Shown: positions 12,478 through 30,827, counted from the stretch's first letter. The stretch: DNA of 64,000 nucleotides from Oscheius dolichura (GCA_932521035.1 OW051494.1:1722001-1786000); one strand, 5' to 3'. Program-made: numbers and translations. The notes: generated by a model from the sequence alone, not told the origin.

Positions 12478-13709
12478 ATGCCAGGACGATTTACCGACAA
12501 AGTAGTGATTGTTACCGGCTCAAGTGCTGGAATTGGCCGGGAAACGGCTAAAATGTTCGCCGAGGAAGGCGCCAAACTGACGATTACTGGCAGAAACGCC
12601 CAGGCTCTCGATGTACGTCCCTTTTTCCCTTTCTGACTATAAAAATCTGATTTTTTTAGGAGACAAAGAGTATCTGTGTCCAAGCCGGTGCTAAGGCCGA
12701 GTATATTGTCAGTGTAATCGGGAATATCCAAGAAGACGCCGTTCATAAGAAGATCATCGAGGAGACTGTTAACAAATTCGGGAAAATCGACATTTTGGTG
12801 AGTTTTTTCTCTCATTTTTGATTAAAATTTTGTAAAAATTCAATAAATGGTTCAGATTAACAACGCAGGAGCAGCCGGGGCTGATAATAATCAAAATCAT
12901 GGGTTTAGCGGAAGCGTAGAAGATTTTGACTACACAATTAATGTCAACCTACGATCGTGAGTCATTTTTCCCTTCTTTGAATACAAAAGTCCCAGTTTTG
13001 ATAGATTTTTCCGTCTAGAATTTGTCTTAGATTGACTATAGTCCGTTCCCAGCGGTTATTCCACGATAATTAGAGCTTTCGTTACGGGACCCAATGGATA
13101 AAATTTTATATTCTACAGAAATTTTGGCTCAGAAAGCTGGAAAATTAAAGGTCTGGGAGTGAAAATCTGAAAATCCCGGTAGAAGTGGGCAAGACTCCTT
13201 TGGATTTAATGATACCTTTTTAGAGTTCTCGCCATCACCAAACTGGCCCTTCCCTACCTCGAAAAGACCAAAGGAAACATCGTAATGGTCTCGAGCATTG
13301 CCTCAACCTCTGCCAGCACCACCTTCCCCTACTATTCGGTGGCTAAAGCCGGTCTGGACCATCTGACCCGCGCCCTCGCCTTATCTTCTATCGAGAAAGG
13401 AGTCCGAGTCAATTGCGTCAAGTAAAAACTTCCCTTTCTTCTAAAAAAGCGAAATTTAGCCCCGGAGTGACGTCAACAAAATTCATGGAAAAGATAGGAA
13501 TGTCACAGGCGCACCAGGACACGATTATCGAGCGGATGTCCCAGGACCGTGGGCAGATTCCCATCGGACGGCCGGCTCATCCGAAAGAAATCGCCGAGCT
13601 GATCGTCTTCCTCTCGGATAATTCCAAATCGGAATATATTGTCGGCCAGTGTATAATTATCGATGGAGGACGCAGTCTCTGCCGGCCAACACTCAATTTG
13701 AAACCGTAA
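12478..13709 (+). CDS. Short-chain dehydrogenase/reductase, copy 2
   Basis: Paralogue of the SDR at 2.16 kb, also 273 residues. Exons 12478-12612, 12660-12797, 12856-12956, 13224-13421 and 13460-13709. It keeps TGSSAGIGR, NNAG, MVSSIAS and YYSVAK with IDGG near the end. Exons 1-2, intron 1 and a short 5' flank are nearly identical to copy 1, and so is the last 50 nt. The middle (NQNHGFSGSVEDF and onwards) differs clearly. One intron of copy 1 is absent here (exon 4 is continuous). Substrate unknown. Confidence 0.92.
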
Positions 13710-14152
13710 ACCCCATTGTTGACTTTATGATTAAATTAATGAATATTATCCAATATTTTTATTACTTTATTGTATTTTTACAATATTGTGGCTCCTCGAT
13801 TTCTCCATCTACACTAAAAGTCAGAATTGAAAATTGGTACCATGTGATGCGATTGAGATACTTCAAATTCAGAGGAAAATCCATTCGTATTGTCTGTGTG
13901 AAGCCAGAGAACAGAAGATAAACTGAACGACTCATAAATATTAATTTTATTATAGATTTATTGATTTTTCTCCGAAGAAAAATTTCGAATTTCGAATATG
14001 TAAATGCTCTCCCCCTGCCGGCCCATAGTCCGTCTGAACCACCAAGTTTCTTTCCAGTCAGAACTGTCCTGAACAGGCCAGGACCAGATTGGACCCCGCT
14101 TTATCCCCCCTGCTCCAGCCACTTTCCCCATTTCTCTCCCATCCAGCCACCG

Positions 14153-14495
14153 ATGGAAGTTGTCGACCACGACGAGATCGTCGAAATGAAGCAGGGTTCG
14201 TCTCTCGCTTATTTTAGAAGTAACACAAAAAGTTGCAGAGATTTCCAGCGAGACGGGCACCCCCGGAAGAGCGAGGCTCAGCCCCCGTCCCCTGCGGCGG
14301 GCCCTGGTCGTCCGTCTGAACCGCCTCCCCGGCCAGGAGGAACGGCGCCTCGTCGCCATGTCAGCCCCCTTCCGTGGCTTTTCTGCCTTTGTCCGTTTCC
14401 AGTGCCGTGCCAAGATTCATCACATCGAACGCGTCGTCCTGTCTCATTCCGATCCCAGTCTCTGCTCCACCGCCATCAATTTAAACGACGACTGA
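14153..14495 (+). CDS. Small unknown protein (two exons)
   Basis: Exons 14153-14195 and 14239-14495 join in frame (CAG|G...TTGCAG|AG) to a 99-residue protein starting MEVVDHDEIVEM. It contains an Arg-rich middle (PRPLRRALVVRLNRLPGQEERR) and ends in LNLNDD-like acidic residues. I do not recognise the family. Support is a clean splice pair and coding-looking composition; a piece of exon 2 was copied to 6.0 kb. An open frame through the unspliced region also exists but reads through the intron. Confidence 0.5.
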
Positions 14496-14611
14496 TGACG
14501 ACGACTCGAAGAAGAAACGTCTTTCTCTCCCTTACCAAAGTAATAAAGTGGCCAAATAGAAAAAAAAACGAGCAAAAATGAAATGGAAATCAAACGAAAG
14601 AAAGGCAAAAA

Positions 14612-14729
14612 GCTTACGACACCCGGGATTCCCAAGCCGTCTCCGATCCAAGTACTAACCGGGCCCAACGTTGCTTGACTTGCCAGATCGGACGGGATGG
14701 CGTACTTTCAACGTGGTATGGCCGTAAGC
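14612..14729 (-). rRNA. 5S rRNA, copy 4
   Basis: 118-nt 5S gene, minus strand, 3' end followed by CTTTTTGCC on that strand. Conserved upstream element at 14730-14752 (GAGGGCAGTTTGTTTTCGCTCGG on the plus strand in part). Confidence 0.96.
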
Positions 14730-14752
14730 GAGGGCAGTTTGTTTTCGCTCGG

Positions 14753-16348
14753 GGAAATAGCAGTTGTTTACGTTCCCTGGTTCAGCTCCCCCATTTACAG
14801 TAGAGGCCCTCCGGGCGTAAATGGCTGATTCATCCAACGGTTCAGAGGCAGTTTCCCAATTTCCCAAAAACGATTCACCAGCGATTCCCCCTCTATTTTC
14901 AATGTCTGTTATGTTCGGTAGATTGCCTCTGAATCAGTCTTCCCTTTTCAATCGTCGTATTACTCATACCGCATTCTTCTCTCCCAATTCAAAAACGGAA
15001 GGCCACAACATAACTGTTATTTAAACGCGACACTCTCCCCCCGAAACCCCGAGAGTTTACCAGTTTATTCTTCGTTCTTTTCCCAATCAGTCTCAAGTAT
15101 GTTTACCCGCCAGGTTTCCTTTCTATAGTTCCTATATTCCAACAGCGCCCTCTCCTGCTCCCCGCCGCCCCCGGGGGTAACCAGTTCCCACTAACACACC
15201 ACAAGTATTGTTACTCCTTTCACATTTCGGCACATATCCGGTCTCTCCCGGTAAATCATTCCGTTCATCCGCTCCCCGCTTGGCAGATGGCGGATAACCC
15301 CCGCTTTACCTGTACAATTCGCACTTTCACCTCACTTTTCGACTATAATATTGGCGGATTCATAAACTCTGTTCAATATTTTAAGATATTTTGAAATCTT
15401 TGATACTTCTTGCGCTTCGGGACCCGTTTCTTGGTCTCTCATATAAATAGAACTCTGGAAAAAGAAAAAGACCAGGGAAAAACGATGCGTCTCCTTCTTT
15501 CGACCTCTGATTCAATTCTGTACCATTTTATTGACTTGCTACTCAAAACAGTACGCTGGAAGACCATAAAATTAATGATAAAATGGTTACAACGGATCTA
15601 AAACCCCTTCTGGAGTCAAGAGTAAACCTTTAGCTGTGGTAGCTGTCTAGCTGTGGCCCCGTGGTTGGGGAAACTACCAAATTTTGAAGTACTCTCTTAG
15701 TTCTCCTGATTTCTAATCCAAGAGACTTTTCTAAAAAAACACTCTAGTCGTGAATGAATCTCTAAAATCTTGAAACAGGCGACTATGGTCCAATCCCAGG
15801 TAGGACAGAAGTGCTCGCTTCAGGACCAAAATCAAAATTTACAACTCTTTTTATTAAATAGGCTAGACGTTTTTCTAATACCGTAACCGATTAAAAAGCT
15901 AATAAAATCTGGAGGAAGCCTTAAAAATGATAGAACCCCTTCCGCGCCGGCTTTAATTTCCCAGTCTTCATAATTTTAGTAAATTCTGTGGTAGCTGTCT
16001 AACTGTGGTTTTTCCCTCCTGTTTTTTAACAGGGAAAAAATCCTGATTGAAGCTTGGCTGCGTAACTGTGGCTGGAGCAGGAAAAGTTCCCATTCCTTGC
16101 CACCATATTCCAGTCGGAATGGCCCTCCCCTAGTGCCTGTCCGTATTTGGCCATTCCCCCTCGTCCATGCCATCCCAGCCCAAGTTTGTTTACCAAAACC
16201 GTGAATCACTCGTAAAAACAAAAAAAGTCGTTTGGTCGTCGTCGCTCTGCCACTCCCCCCGGCTCGTCCTTGATCACCCCCCAGCCGTTTCCACCCGCCC
16301 TTTGTCAACCATTCCAATCTCTTCTTTCCCTTTCTCCCGGCGACCATT
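14753..16348. other. Intergenic, 5S copy 4 to annexin
   Basis: No gene recognised. It contains copies of the dispersed motif AGCTGTCTARCTGTGG near 15640 and 15990, and a lone partial copy near 16056. The last 150 bp, pyrimidine-rich, is the annexin promoter/5' UTR side. Confidence 0.5.
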
Positions 16349-19020
16349 ATGGCTACTACCACAGTAGAGCAAAGTATTCAACTAGGTGGAGACAAACAGC
16401 AGGAACAACAAGAAGAAATGGCCACAATTTATCCGTCAGCCACTTTTGACGACGCCACAGCGGCAGAGGCGCTGGAGAAGGCCTTTCGCGGCGAGAAACA
16501 AAAAGCCGTCGAAATTTTGACCAAGATTTGTAATGCTCAGCGACAGATGGTAGGATATAGAGTCTACTTTTCTTTAAAAAATTGTAAAATGTTTAGATCA
16601 GAACGCCGTATAAGGTCAGATATGGAAAGGATATGGAAGACGAGCTGAAGAAGGCCCTGGGAGGAGAATTAGAAGATTTAGCCTGTAAGTAACATGATCC
16701 TTGGGGTTAATGGGAGCCAGTGGGCGGATAACCTACTCTTCCGGATATTTCTGAGCCACATGGCAGGTCAAAAATACAGTAATCTCGGGGCCAAACGTCC
16801 AAAGTTACCTGAAAATTCATTTGAAGTAGAAAATTTGCTCGTAAGAAAAGGAGGAGTTGCTCTTTAGAGGCTATTACACCTTTTTAAGAGAATTCTACCG
16901 TTCGTTTTAGGGTAAACTTAACTTTAGAAGACCTTATTAATCAGCTAAAGTTCTTGTGGATACTGTTACTCTTGTAATTTTCTAGTTTTCCCGAGGTTTA
17001 GGGGACGGGAGCCTGTTTGAAGGCCATGGCTCCTTTCTGTACTAAAATCCTTCGGTTTTCCTATTTTTCCCCTTGTAATCCTAGCAGTTTTTGGTATATT
17101 TTCTTCTATTTTCTGGGTTAAAAATATCTGTAAATCATTGGAAATCATCTCCGTTTCAGTAGCCCTGCTGCACACTCCCTCCAAGTACGACGTCCTTGAG
17201 CTGCACCGAGCCGTCAAGGTTTGTCTTCTTTTTCCGATCCCTTCTCATCTTTTTCCTTTCCGTGTTTAGGGTCTCGGAACGAATGAAAAACTCCTGATAG
17301 ATATATTAACAACAAGGTCAAATGAAGAAATTGAAGCTATTAGGAATACATATTTTGGAACGTATAAGGAGACCCTGGAGGCGGTCATCGGGAAAGACAC
17401 TTCGGGCGACTTTAAGCGGATGCTCTTGGTTCTGGTTCAGGGACAGAGGGACGAGTCCGATCTGGCCGACTTCCGCTCGAATCAGGAAGCCAGCAATATT
17501 ATAAAATCGTTCGATAAGAAGAGCGGAGTGGACAAATTCGACGCGGTAAGTCTGGGGAGCCTCGTTCAGGGCGCGCAACCACTAGAAATGATCTAACTTC
17601 CCTTGGCTGACTATTAAATGTGATTATTTCTGTCTACGCAGCCAATTTACCTTCTTCCCCAGTCACATTTGATACTCAGACAAAGAAATCAGTCACAATT
17701 ACCCTGAAAAGCTGTCATTTGGGGGAAAGAGTGCGCTCCTGAAAGACTCCAGACTCTCAAGACTGTCTATCCATTTTTACGTGGCTACGCAGCCAAATTC
17801 ACTTCATTACAAAGTGCATTTAATACTCAGTAAGGTATATTTGAATCTTAGTTAGTCAAAACAACTAAAATACCAAATTTGATGGGGTAATGGGCAGAAA
17901 GAAGGGGTGCGCAACTCATCCCTTGAGCAGACGGTCGGATCTTTTGTCTGGCTAGCAAATGCTGTTATTCTCTGACTACGCAGCCAATTATCAGTCGCAT
18001 TTGATACTCAGCCGAAAAAATTGGCTCTAAATTGGCTGTAAAGTCCAAAAATCAAGAAATAATGATGAGTGCTTCAGATCCGCCCTCTGTTAGTTGCCAA
18101 TCCGGCTACCATTGCGAAAGTAGCCGAGGATTTCGAGAGATTAGCCGGAATACCGTTTGAAAAGGGAATTGAGAAGCACTACAGCGGCGATGTCAAGAAC
18201 CTCCTCATGGCGGTGGCCGGCCTCGGCAAGGGAAAGCATCGAGTCTTCGCTGATCAGATCTACAATGCTACCAAGGTGGTATTTCATCTTAATAACAAAA
18301 AAATGAGTATTTTAGGGAATGGGAACGAAGGATAAAGACCTAATCCGGGTAATTGTCACCCGATCGGAAATTGATCTACAGCTGATCGCATTGGAATTCC
18401 AGGCAAAGTATAAAAAAGCACTCGGAGAAGTGGGTTTTTTGGGGGGAGGGGGAGAGGATAATTCGGGGTGACAGTGATCCCAGCGATTTGGAAAGGGAAA
18501 AAACTGTAAATATAGGGGGAACTGGGGGCTATTCTCTTACTTTTTGAGGGAAAAACGGTTGAAAATTCTTTCTAAAGTCTAAAAATCATGCAAAATTATC
18601 GAAGAATTAGAACGAAAATAGGATCAAAACGGTGGAAATGTTTTGAATGGGGTCGAAAATCGTGTGGAAACCACTGCCAGCCTTTATCACCGAGTGAGAA
18701 AAGGATAACCTCGCTTACGGCCATACCACGTTGAAAGTACGCCATCCCGTCTGATCTGGCAAGTCAAGCAACGTTGGGCCCGGTTAGTACTTGGATCGGA
18801 GACGGCTTGGGAATCCCGGGTGTCGTAAGCTTTTTGCTTTTCTTTCTTTTTGCTCTCCGTCTTATTTTTGCTCGGGAACAGGGTTTCACCCCATTATTTA
18901 TGGCTTTTACACTTTTATTTTTCCTTTTCAAGAGTTTTCTTACAGGTAATCCGCGAAGAATGCAAAGGAGCCTATCGAGAAGGCCTGATGTCCATCCTCC
19001 GAGGTAACAGAGGTCTTTAG
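16349..19020 (+). CDS. Annexin
   Basis: Calcium-dependent phospholipid-binding protein (nematode NEX family). Exons 16349-16549, 16597-16684, 17160-17218, 17270-17545, 18078-18275, 18316-18429 and 18946-19020 give 336 residues. Four annexin repeats are traceable: the first near [19 protein letters not shown], the second with [13 protein letters not shown] and [13 protein letters not shown], the third from [20 protein letters not shown], the fourth with [21 protein letters not shown] and [13 protein letters not shown]. The third repeat lacks the usual first helix with its GxGTD loop, because FDA joins straight to [15 protein letters not shown] 5S gene lies in the last intron in the same orientation. 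Confidence 0.92.
17634..18020 (+). repeat. Three diverged repeats in annexin intron 4
   Basis: CTACGCAGCCAAWT followed 20-45 nt later by CAYATTTGATACTCAG-like sequence occurs three times, starting near 17633, 17784 and 17971. They fill the intron at the position where the missing first helix of repeat 3 would be expected. They have no coding potential that I can see. Confidence 0.6.
18713..18830 (+). rRNA. 5S rRNA, copy 5 (plus strand, inside annexin intron)
   Basis: 118-nt 5S gene on the plus strand, followed by CTTTTTGCTTTTC. It differs from the others by at least one base (GTCTGATC for GTCCGATC). The 5' flank CACCGAGTGAGAAAAGG resembles the upstream element of the minus-strand copies. It lies in the last annexin intron, in the sense direction. 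Confidence 0.95.
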
Positions 19021-19272
19021 CCCCACCAAAGTCTACTTGCTGCTTTCAAAAAGCTTTCATTTTTTCTCAATAAAAACGTTTATTACATATTGCATTTATA
19101 TTTATTTAAAACAAGTCGGAATGAATTTGGGGGAAAAGAGCCAGTTGGGGGAGATCTTGTCTTGCTCCTTCACAGTACCGGAGAAGGGAAATAAAGCAGG
19201 CAAAAATTATACACTGACTACCATATATTATATGATTCTATTATGATTAAAACAAATAAAAAACGGGATATT

Positions 19273-21268
19273 TTATGCATCGTAGGCATAATCAGCCTTG
19301 TTATGCATGATCAGTTGGTCATCGACGAAGTAGAAACTGTCTGAGCGGGTCTCGAACGGATGGTCTACCATTTCTTGCACTGAAAGAGGAGTTCTTTAAA
19401 CGTATTGATAAATATCAGTCGAGTGGGTTACTGTAGATATTCTCCGGGAGGAAAATACAAATTTTTTTTGGAGCGATATAGTCTCAGAAAGGCAAATGGG
19501 CGCGGGGAAAGGAGAGCAAAGCTTCCGCGTCCAAATTTCAGTTTTTTAGCCAAAATAACAAAATTCTTTAGGAAAAAAAAGTTGTTACGGGACCCAATAG
19601 GCCATTTAAAAAAGCATATGATAGTTTAAAGGAACAGTCAGGGACCTAGGAAGTTGACTGTGGATTTTCGCGGGCTTTTAGAAAGCCCGGGAAACGGATT
19701 ACTCGCCCATGCGCAGTTTGCCCATTTTCTTATTTTTTTAATAGTTTATTTTGATTATTTTGATGCCAGTGCTCATAAACAATCGAAAGCATATCAAGAA
19801 AATAAGAAAAAAATACGCTAAAACCGTCGGCGCGCTCATTATTTAAAAGCGCGCCAAAGACAGGGGACGCTTGTGAGCGCAGTCGCCACAGGACCACTGC
19901 GCTCAAATTGAGGTTCCCTGACTGTTCCTTTAAAAAGAAGAAAACCATTGAAAAAGGTCTGGAACCCAATTTTTGTCGCTCTAATGCCCGGGAAACCGTT
20001 CAAATTTCAAATTTTGGCCATTCCCGCCAAATAATGACTGGGGCAGTCGCTACAGGACTAATTTATGGGTCTCTAGGTCCATTATTTACCAACAAAAAAG
20101 TCAGAATTAAAAATAAACATACCAAGTTGATTGCTGAGCTGGGGGAAGTCATAGATATGCTCGCAGGTATTCTTCGAATTAGGAATACAGAAGCCGAATT
20201 CGAAGTCGAAACTTTTCAACAGCCGGTCCTGAAACGAAAACCTACTTATTTTATTATTAATTCAAAATATCTAGTTTTCCCTCCAAAAAACCCTCCGATT
20301 AAAATGTTGCCCTCCCATTTCAATTGTTGCCCGCCCCTCTCTACTGAACTTCCGATTTGCAGTAATTGAGTCCCGCCGCGGAAGAGAGCAGCTGCTCGAG
20401 AGACTTGTGATTGAACAACAAAGAGTTTTTTGTCCTGTTTACACAGACGAGACGGGGCAGAAAAGAGGGAGAAAAAAATGCCCTTTGGCTGCACTGGGGA
20501 GGAGGACTACTCTGGGCAGCCAGGAAGCAGTTTTATAGTCCATTTCTGACGGGAATTGCCCGGTTTTTCGAGTTTTTTACCCATAGACCTTTAATTTTAG
20601 ACTCTCTGCTTCGAGATTACTGTATAATATTCAATTTTATTCCATTGGTCCTGCAACGAAATGATAAATAAGCATTTTATCCGTGAATTTCCTTTGGAAG
20701 ACTTTTTCCCCCAATTTTTGAGAATTTTGTTTCCGGACTTTTAAATTTGCCATTTTCTGGTTCAAGATTACTGTAAAGTATTCAATTTTACTCAACAAGT
20801 ACCGTAGCGAAATGATAAATAAGACTTTAGCCAGGAAATAGGCACAAGAAATGGACTATACTGTAAGCGCCACAGTTAGACAGCTGTGAAGACAAAATTC
20901 CCCAAAAAGTTCCCTTACCTTGAAGAAGTGCCTCTCCAGCATTCGAAATTTGCTGACAGGTCGATTTCCCACCACGAATTCTACCGTAGCTCCGACGTGT
21001 CGTAGTCGAAGGAATTCCGGGGTGAAACGGTAGCGAACATAGCGGGCGGCGGATGGCTCCGGTGGCGGTGGGAAATCTTCCCGTTCTGAGGCGTCTTCTG
21101 CAAATTTTTGGCTTCTATTTTCTTCTAAAAAGATTAAGGTTCGATAGGAAAGCTTTTCACCTGGAGGCTTTTCTATCTCAAAGAGTACGGTATCCGTGTC
21201 CAAATCTCGAATTTTAAAGCGGGTGAACTCGATTTTATAGATATTATCACGCGGCTCTACCAGGTAAT
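19273..21268 (-). CDS. unc-119: UNC-119 (first exon not identified)
   Basis: Lipid-binding chaperone for myristoylated ciliary and neuronal cargo. Minus-strand exons 20919-21268, 20123-20228 and 19273-19379 encode the beta-sandwich fold: [61 protein letters not shown], then [19 protein letters not shown] and EHIYDFP, and the C terminus [19 protein letters not shown] ending YDA, as in C. elegans UNC-119. The first exon here follows TTTTTCAG, and the frame upstream hits a stop, so the initiating exon must lie further right, possibly beyond the tRNA gene. Intron 19380-20122 contains a transposon-like element. Confidence 0.93.
19626..19933. mobile_element. MITE-like element with terminal inverted repeats and TTAA ends
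   Basis: Left end TTTAAAGGAACAGTCAGGGA is mirrored by the right end TCCCTGACTGTTCCTTTAAA. The element is about 308 bp including TTAA at both ends, has no coding capacity and contains internal palindromes (GCGCGC...GCGCGC; GAGCGCAGT...ACTGCGCTC). TTAA duplication would fit a piggyBac-like non-autonomous element, but the TIR itself does not let me assign a superfamily. It sits in the last intron of unc-119. Confidence 0.75.
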
Positions 21269-21529
21269 CTGAAAAATCCGTTTTTAGTTGAAAATTTGCC
21301 GTCTGAAAGCGGTCTAATTTGATTAAATTCCCAGGAAGGGGGAGATTTGAGTCAGCCGGGGCAGTCAAGGAGGCAAAAGATCAACTGGATAGATTATAAC
21401 ATCCAGGAGTAAACGTTTACATTATCTGGGGGCTCTAGGGAAGAAGGAAAGGAGATCTGGATGCCTGATTTCTCTTCAATAACGCTCAAAAACGATAGGA
21501 AAGAAGAGAGAAAAAAAGCAAAAATGTTT

Positions 21530-21546
21530 CGCTCCCGGGTGGGCTC

Positions 21547-21582
<36 letters not shown>

Positions 21583-21602
21583 GCCTATTGCGCCACGGAA
21601 GC
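21530..21602 (-). tRNA. tRNA-Asn (GTT)
   Basis: 73-nt cloverleaf on the minus strand. Acceptor GCTTCCG pairs with CGGGAGC, D arm GCGC...GCGC, anticodon stem-loop CGGCTGTTAACCG with anticodon GTT, T arm GGTGG TTCGAGC CCACC. It has no intron. On the minus strand it is followed after a few bases by TTTTTGCTTTTTTT, the same bipartite T signal as after the 5S genes. Confidence 0.96.
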
Positions 21603-24543
21603 ACTGTTATCACCCGCTCTGTGGAGGTCCTACGAGTAGGGGGCGGCTACTTTAGCCTATAGCTATGATTTCCACGCCTTTCCCGTCATTTAAAAGTATA
21701 AAAACTGACTGTCTGTGATCGTAGTCAGTCGGAGAACATCATCCGGTGTGATTCTTCCTTTCTGACGGAGTTCTGCCTCAGTAATCGGTGGTAAGATGCG
21801 TGCGTCTGGTTTCATCCTTCTCTCTTCTTCTTATCTCTTCTGACCCACTGAAAAAATAATGATAGAATATTTAATTGAAGAAGAACGCAAGGAAGACAAG
21901 GAAGAAGAGGAGGCTATTGATTACCGTATACAAGAAAAATGGGGAAAAGGGGAGAAAAAAAGAGCGGAAAGGCTAAAGTAGCACCTGGGGGCGGTTGCTG
22001 TGCTGACGGTTGAGAAGCCGGGTTTCTATGGGCGACGGGAGACCCCTCTGGAAAGGGGGGAGAGAAGGGAAAAGGCGAAAGGCAGCGACGAGAAGAGAGC
22101 AGTGTGGAATGGACGAGACGAGACGCAGAGAACGGGGGAAGGCTGCTCCCTTTCTGGCTTGACTTATGCCATTTGGAATGGCGGGGAGGCCCTCCAATCG
22201 TGTGGGATTTTCATTAAGAGGAGGGGGAAGAGAATGAGGCCCTGATTAGAACGGGAAACATCTAGAAATTTACCATTTAAAAAACAAAAAATGAACGAGT
22301 GCGGGGAAGGAGCGCCCGCCAAATCAAGGTAATCTGAAAGGGCGACTCCCTCCGCTTCAATGAAGCCAATTATGGGGGTGTTCTTCTCTCTCTATTGTTC
22401 TTTTATCTGTTTTCGTGTTATAGAGAAATTATAGAAGTTTTGCAGGCTTTTGGACTAGAAATTGGAAGAATAATGTACTTTGTAGTGCCGGGAGCAGACA
22501 TTTTCAGAGAGATCAAGTTTCGGCAGGGTCTGGGCGGGTAATTTCATAAGTATGAGTTCACTAGAGTGCAGAAATGGGTTATAAGTCATTTTTTTCACTT
22601 TTTCCAAAAATCGAAGGAAACGGATGAAAAAAGATGGTTTTGCTAGCTGGTGAAAGTATTACAGTATGTAGTTCGTTTCCTATCGATGCTCTACGGTTAA
22701 AGATTTCATTTTGTACACGTTACAGGACCGATTGACAACATTGAATATTTACAGTAAACTTGCATCATAAAGCTGAAATTTTAAAGGCCTGGGAGCAGCA
22801 GTCTCGCTGTATCGTTTAGTTCCCCTGGCTTTTATAGAAAAAATTTATAGAAAAAAAATAGACCTTTGAGTGCTCCTCGGCTCAAAATAGTCCCCCATTT
22901 GAGTGCATTTGATCTTTCCGTGACACTTTCTATCACATGTTGACAACCGCCAATTTAAATGTTTGCTTCTCGTGTTTTTCATATTTTTCATAAAATTTAA
23001 TAGATTTTCTACTTTCGTACGAGCTGTGATTCAATTAGTCCCCGGGTCATGGGAGTGTTTCCCCCTCTGTATCATCTACAGGAACAGGAAGTGGCGCCCG
23101 CTCATTTGGTTGTTCATGCCTGCCCGCTCCCCCTCTCTGACGTTCTCTAATGAAATGGAAACGAGGCTAATTTATGATTTTTTTTCTTTTGCTATTCCCC
23201 GTTTCTAAGGATGCCATTTTGCAGAAATGAGATTAATCAGCGTCGTTTTGGAGAGAGATTGAACGGGGGAGAGGATAAGAGACCGGAAGAAGATCAAAAA
23301 TAAGGAAGCGGCTGCAAAAAGGGGAGGAGGATATTCCAAGGATAGCGGTAGAGGGGAAAAGGATTGCACTGCAATGTTGACTAACGCTATAAAAAATCGG
23401 GGGATGAGAGATTGAACAGGATGGGAGGGCGGAGAGGTACACGGATGACAAAAGGGAAGGGGAACTTCGGGGAAACCCTGGAAGGTATCTAGGCTAGCCA
23501 TTTTGTGGTATTGCGCACTATATCTCGACCTTTTCTTGGCTGTTTTCGAAAATTAAAAAACGAGCTGGTAGAGCTTTCCAAGAGGGCACTTATGAGCCAA
23601 CTTTCAGCTCAACCCCGCAAACGTTCATTGTAGACCGGCACTTAACTTTGTCTCGATCAAGTCATCGTTTATGGGACTACAGGCTCTTCTGCCGGAAAGG
23701 TTCAGCTCAAATAAAGTTTATCAGATTCGCCTTGAAAAACTCTACCAGCTTTTTTTTTAGTTTTTGAATCTAACAATATAAGGAGCAACGCCACTGCGCC
23801 ATTTTATGCCAAAAAACGACGGCTTGCCAATGGAAAAGTTACAATCACACCTTGCTAGTTCGCAGGATTGCAACATTATGGACCATAATTTATGGTTCTA
23901 ATTTACCGGAGGACCTTGGATTTTCAGGGAGACGGGTCAGAGCGATCCATTGAGAGCTCTCGGCTGCAATGGATTGAACGGGAAATTGCTGGTTGGATAA
24001 ATGGGAAATACAAAAAGGTGTACAAATATTGCATGGGCAAGAATAATCAAATAATAAACTCGGCAATAACATTAACAAGGCCGGAGGATTTTGGGGTACA
24101 GGGAGGAGTATATTGTAAGTACTGTATAATAATAGACAGTCCTGTCTCTTGACTGGACAGTTCGCCTAACGAATGGGCTATTACAGTAATTACGACCTTA
24201 TCAAGGTACCGTAAAGTCAAATTTAAAATGACTGGGGTTACTGTAAGGAGGAATAGCACAGGAACTTAAAAAATGAAGGTATACGGTACTGATTGAACAG
24301 TATTACAGTATCTAGCCACAAGAATGAAAAACACAATTATAGTTTTATTGAATGTTTTCTGAGGATCAAAAAGGAGGAGAGATAAAAGTCTGAAGATCAA
24401 TAGAATCTGCAAGAAATGCGTCTTTTTTAGTCTTTCTCGTTGTGTCATGTGGTTAATGTAATTTTGACGTCAAGTATCTCGAGAGAGGTCATAATATCCG
24501 GTAATGTGATTGATATCGTGTTGGGATAAATGTAGTGAGAGAA
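21603..24543. other. Gene-poor stretch between tRNA-Asn and the PHF12-like gene
   Basis: No complete gene supported. A TATA-like TATAAAAAC at about 21698 precedes short open stretches, and the missing first exon of unc-119 may be here on the minus strand. Isolated exon-like pieces are seen at about 22447-22540 (after TTTTGCAG) and about 23931-24117 (after TTTTCAG, ending near a GTAAGT), neither with a known domain. A foldback element lies at 23548-23762. Confidence 0.35.
23548..23762. mobile_element. Foldback / MITE-like element
   Basis: About 215 bp with imperfect terminal inverted repeats: AAACGAGCTGGTAGAGCTTT on the left and AAACTCTACCAGCTTTTTTT on the right. No coding capacity. Superfamily not assignable. 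Confidence 0.6.
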
Positions 24544-30125
<5,582 letters not shown>

Positions 30126-30425
30126 CAAAACTTTTTGGGGTTATTTACTTCTTTTTAATAGATTTTATAGAATTTAGCAGGTAAAATAGGAGGGATTGGA
30201 AAATGCCGATTGTAGATTGCCGTCGATAGGAAAATTGCCCGGCCGCACGATTCTAGCCGGCCGGAAATCGATAACTGTGGGACCCCGCCTTTTGTTTACC
30301 GCGGCAAAATGGTTTCTGATCTTGTTTTTGAGGTATTTCTACTCGACATTATAGCAAAAATGGTGGAAAATGGCCGGAAAGGGTGAAAATAAAATGGGAG
30401 AACCCAAAAAAAAGAAAAGCAAAAA

Positions 30426-30543
30426 GCTTACGACACCCGGGATTCCCAAGCCGTCTCCGATCCAAGTACTAACCGGGCCCAACGTTGCTTGACTTGCCAG
30501 ATCGGACGGGATGGCGTACTTTCAACGTGGTATGGCCGTAAGC
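30426..30543 (-). rRNA. 5S rRNA, copy 6
   Basis: 118-nt 5S gene, minus strand, followed on that strand by CTTTTTGCTTTTC. Its 5' flank (30544-30564) is the most diverged of the seven, but CGCTTTCGCTCGG is kept. Confidence 0.96.
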
Positions 30544-30827
30544 GCTAGATTTCCGCTTTCGCTCGGAGAAGTGCTGCTCGCTTGCTTTTCGTTATTCCCC
30601 CTCCCGATTTTGACCATTTATCTTCCTTCCTTCGGCTATTTTTACCCATATTTTCCTGTCAATAGCCCTGATTCATCATTACAATATGGCTAGCCCCTCC
30701 TGGTACCCCCTCCCAAATAACAAAGAATCCATCAAAGTCTTTATACACAAACAACTGGTCATAAAATATGAAAGAATTTTTTGAGATCACAAAAAAGACT
30801 GCTTGTGTCTTCTTCCCGGCAGGACCC

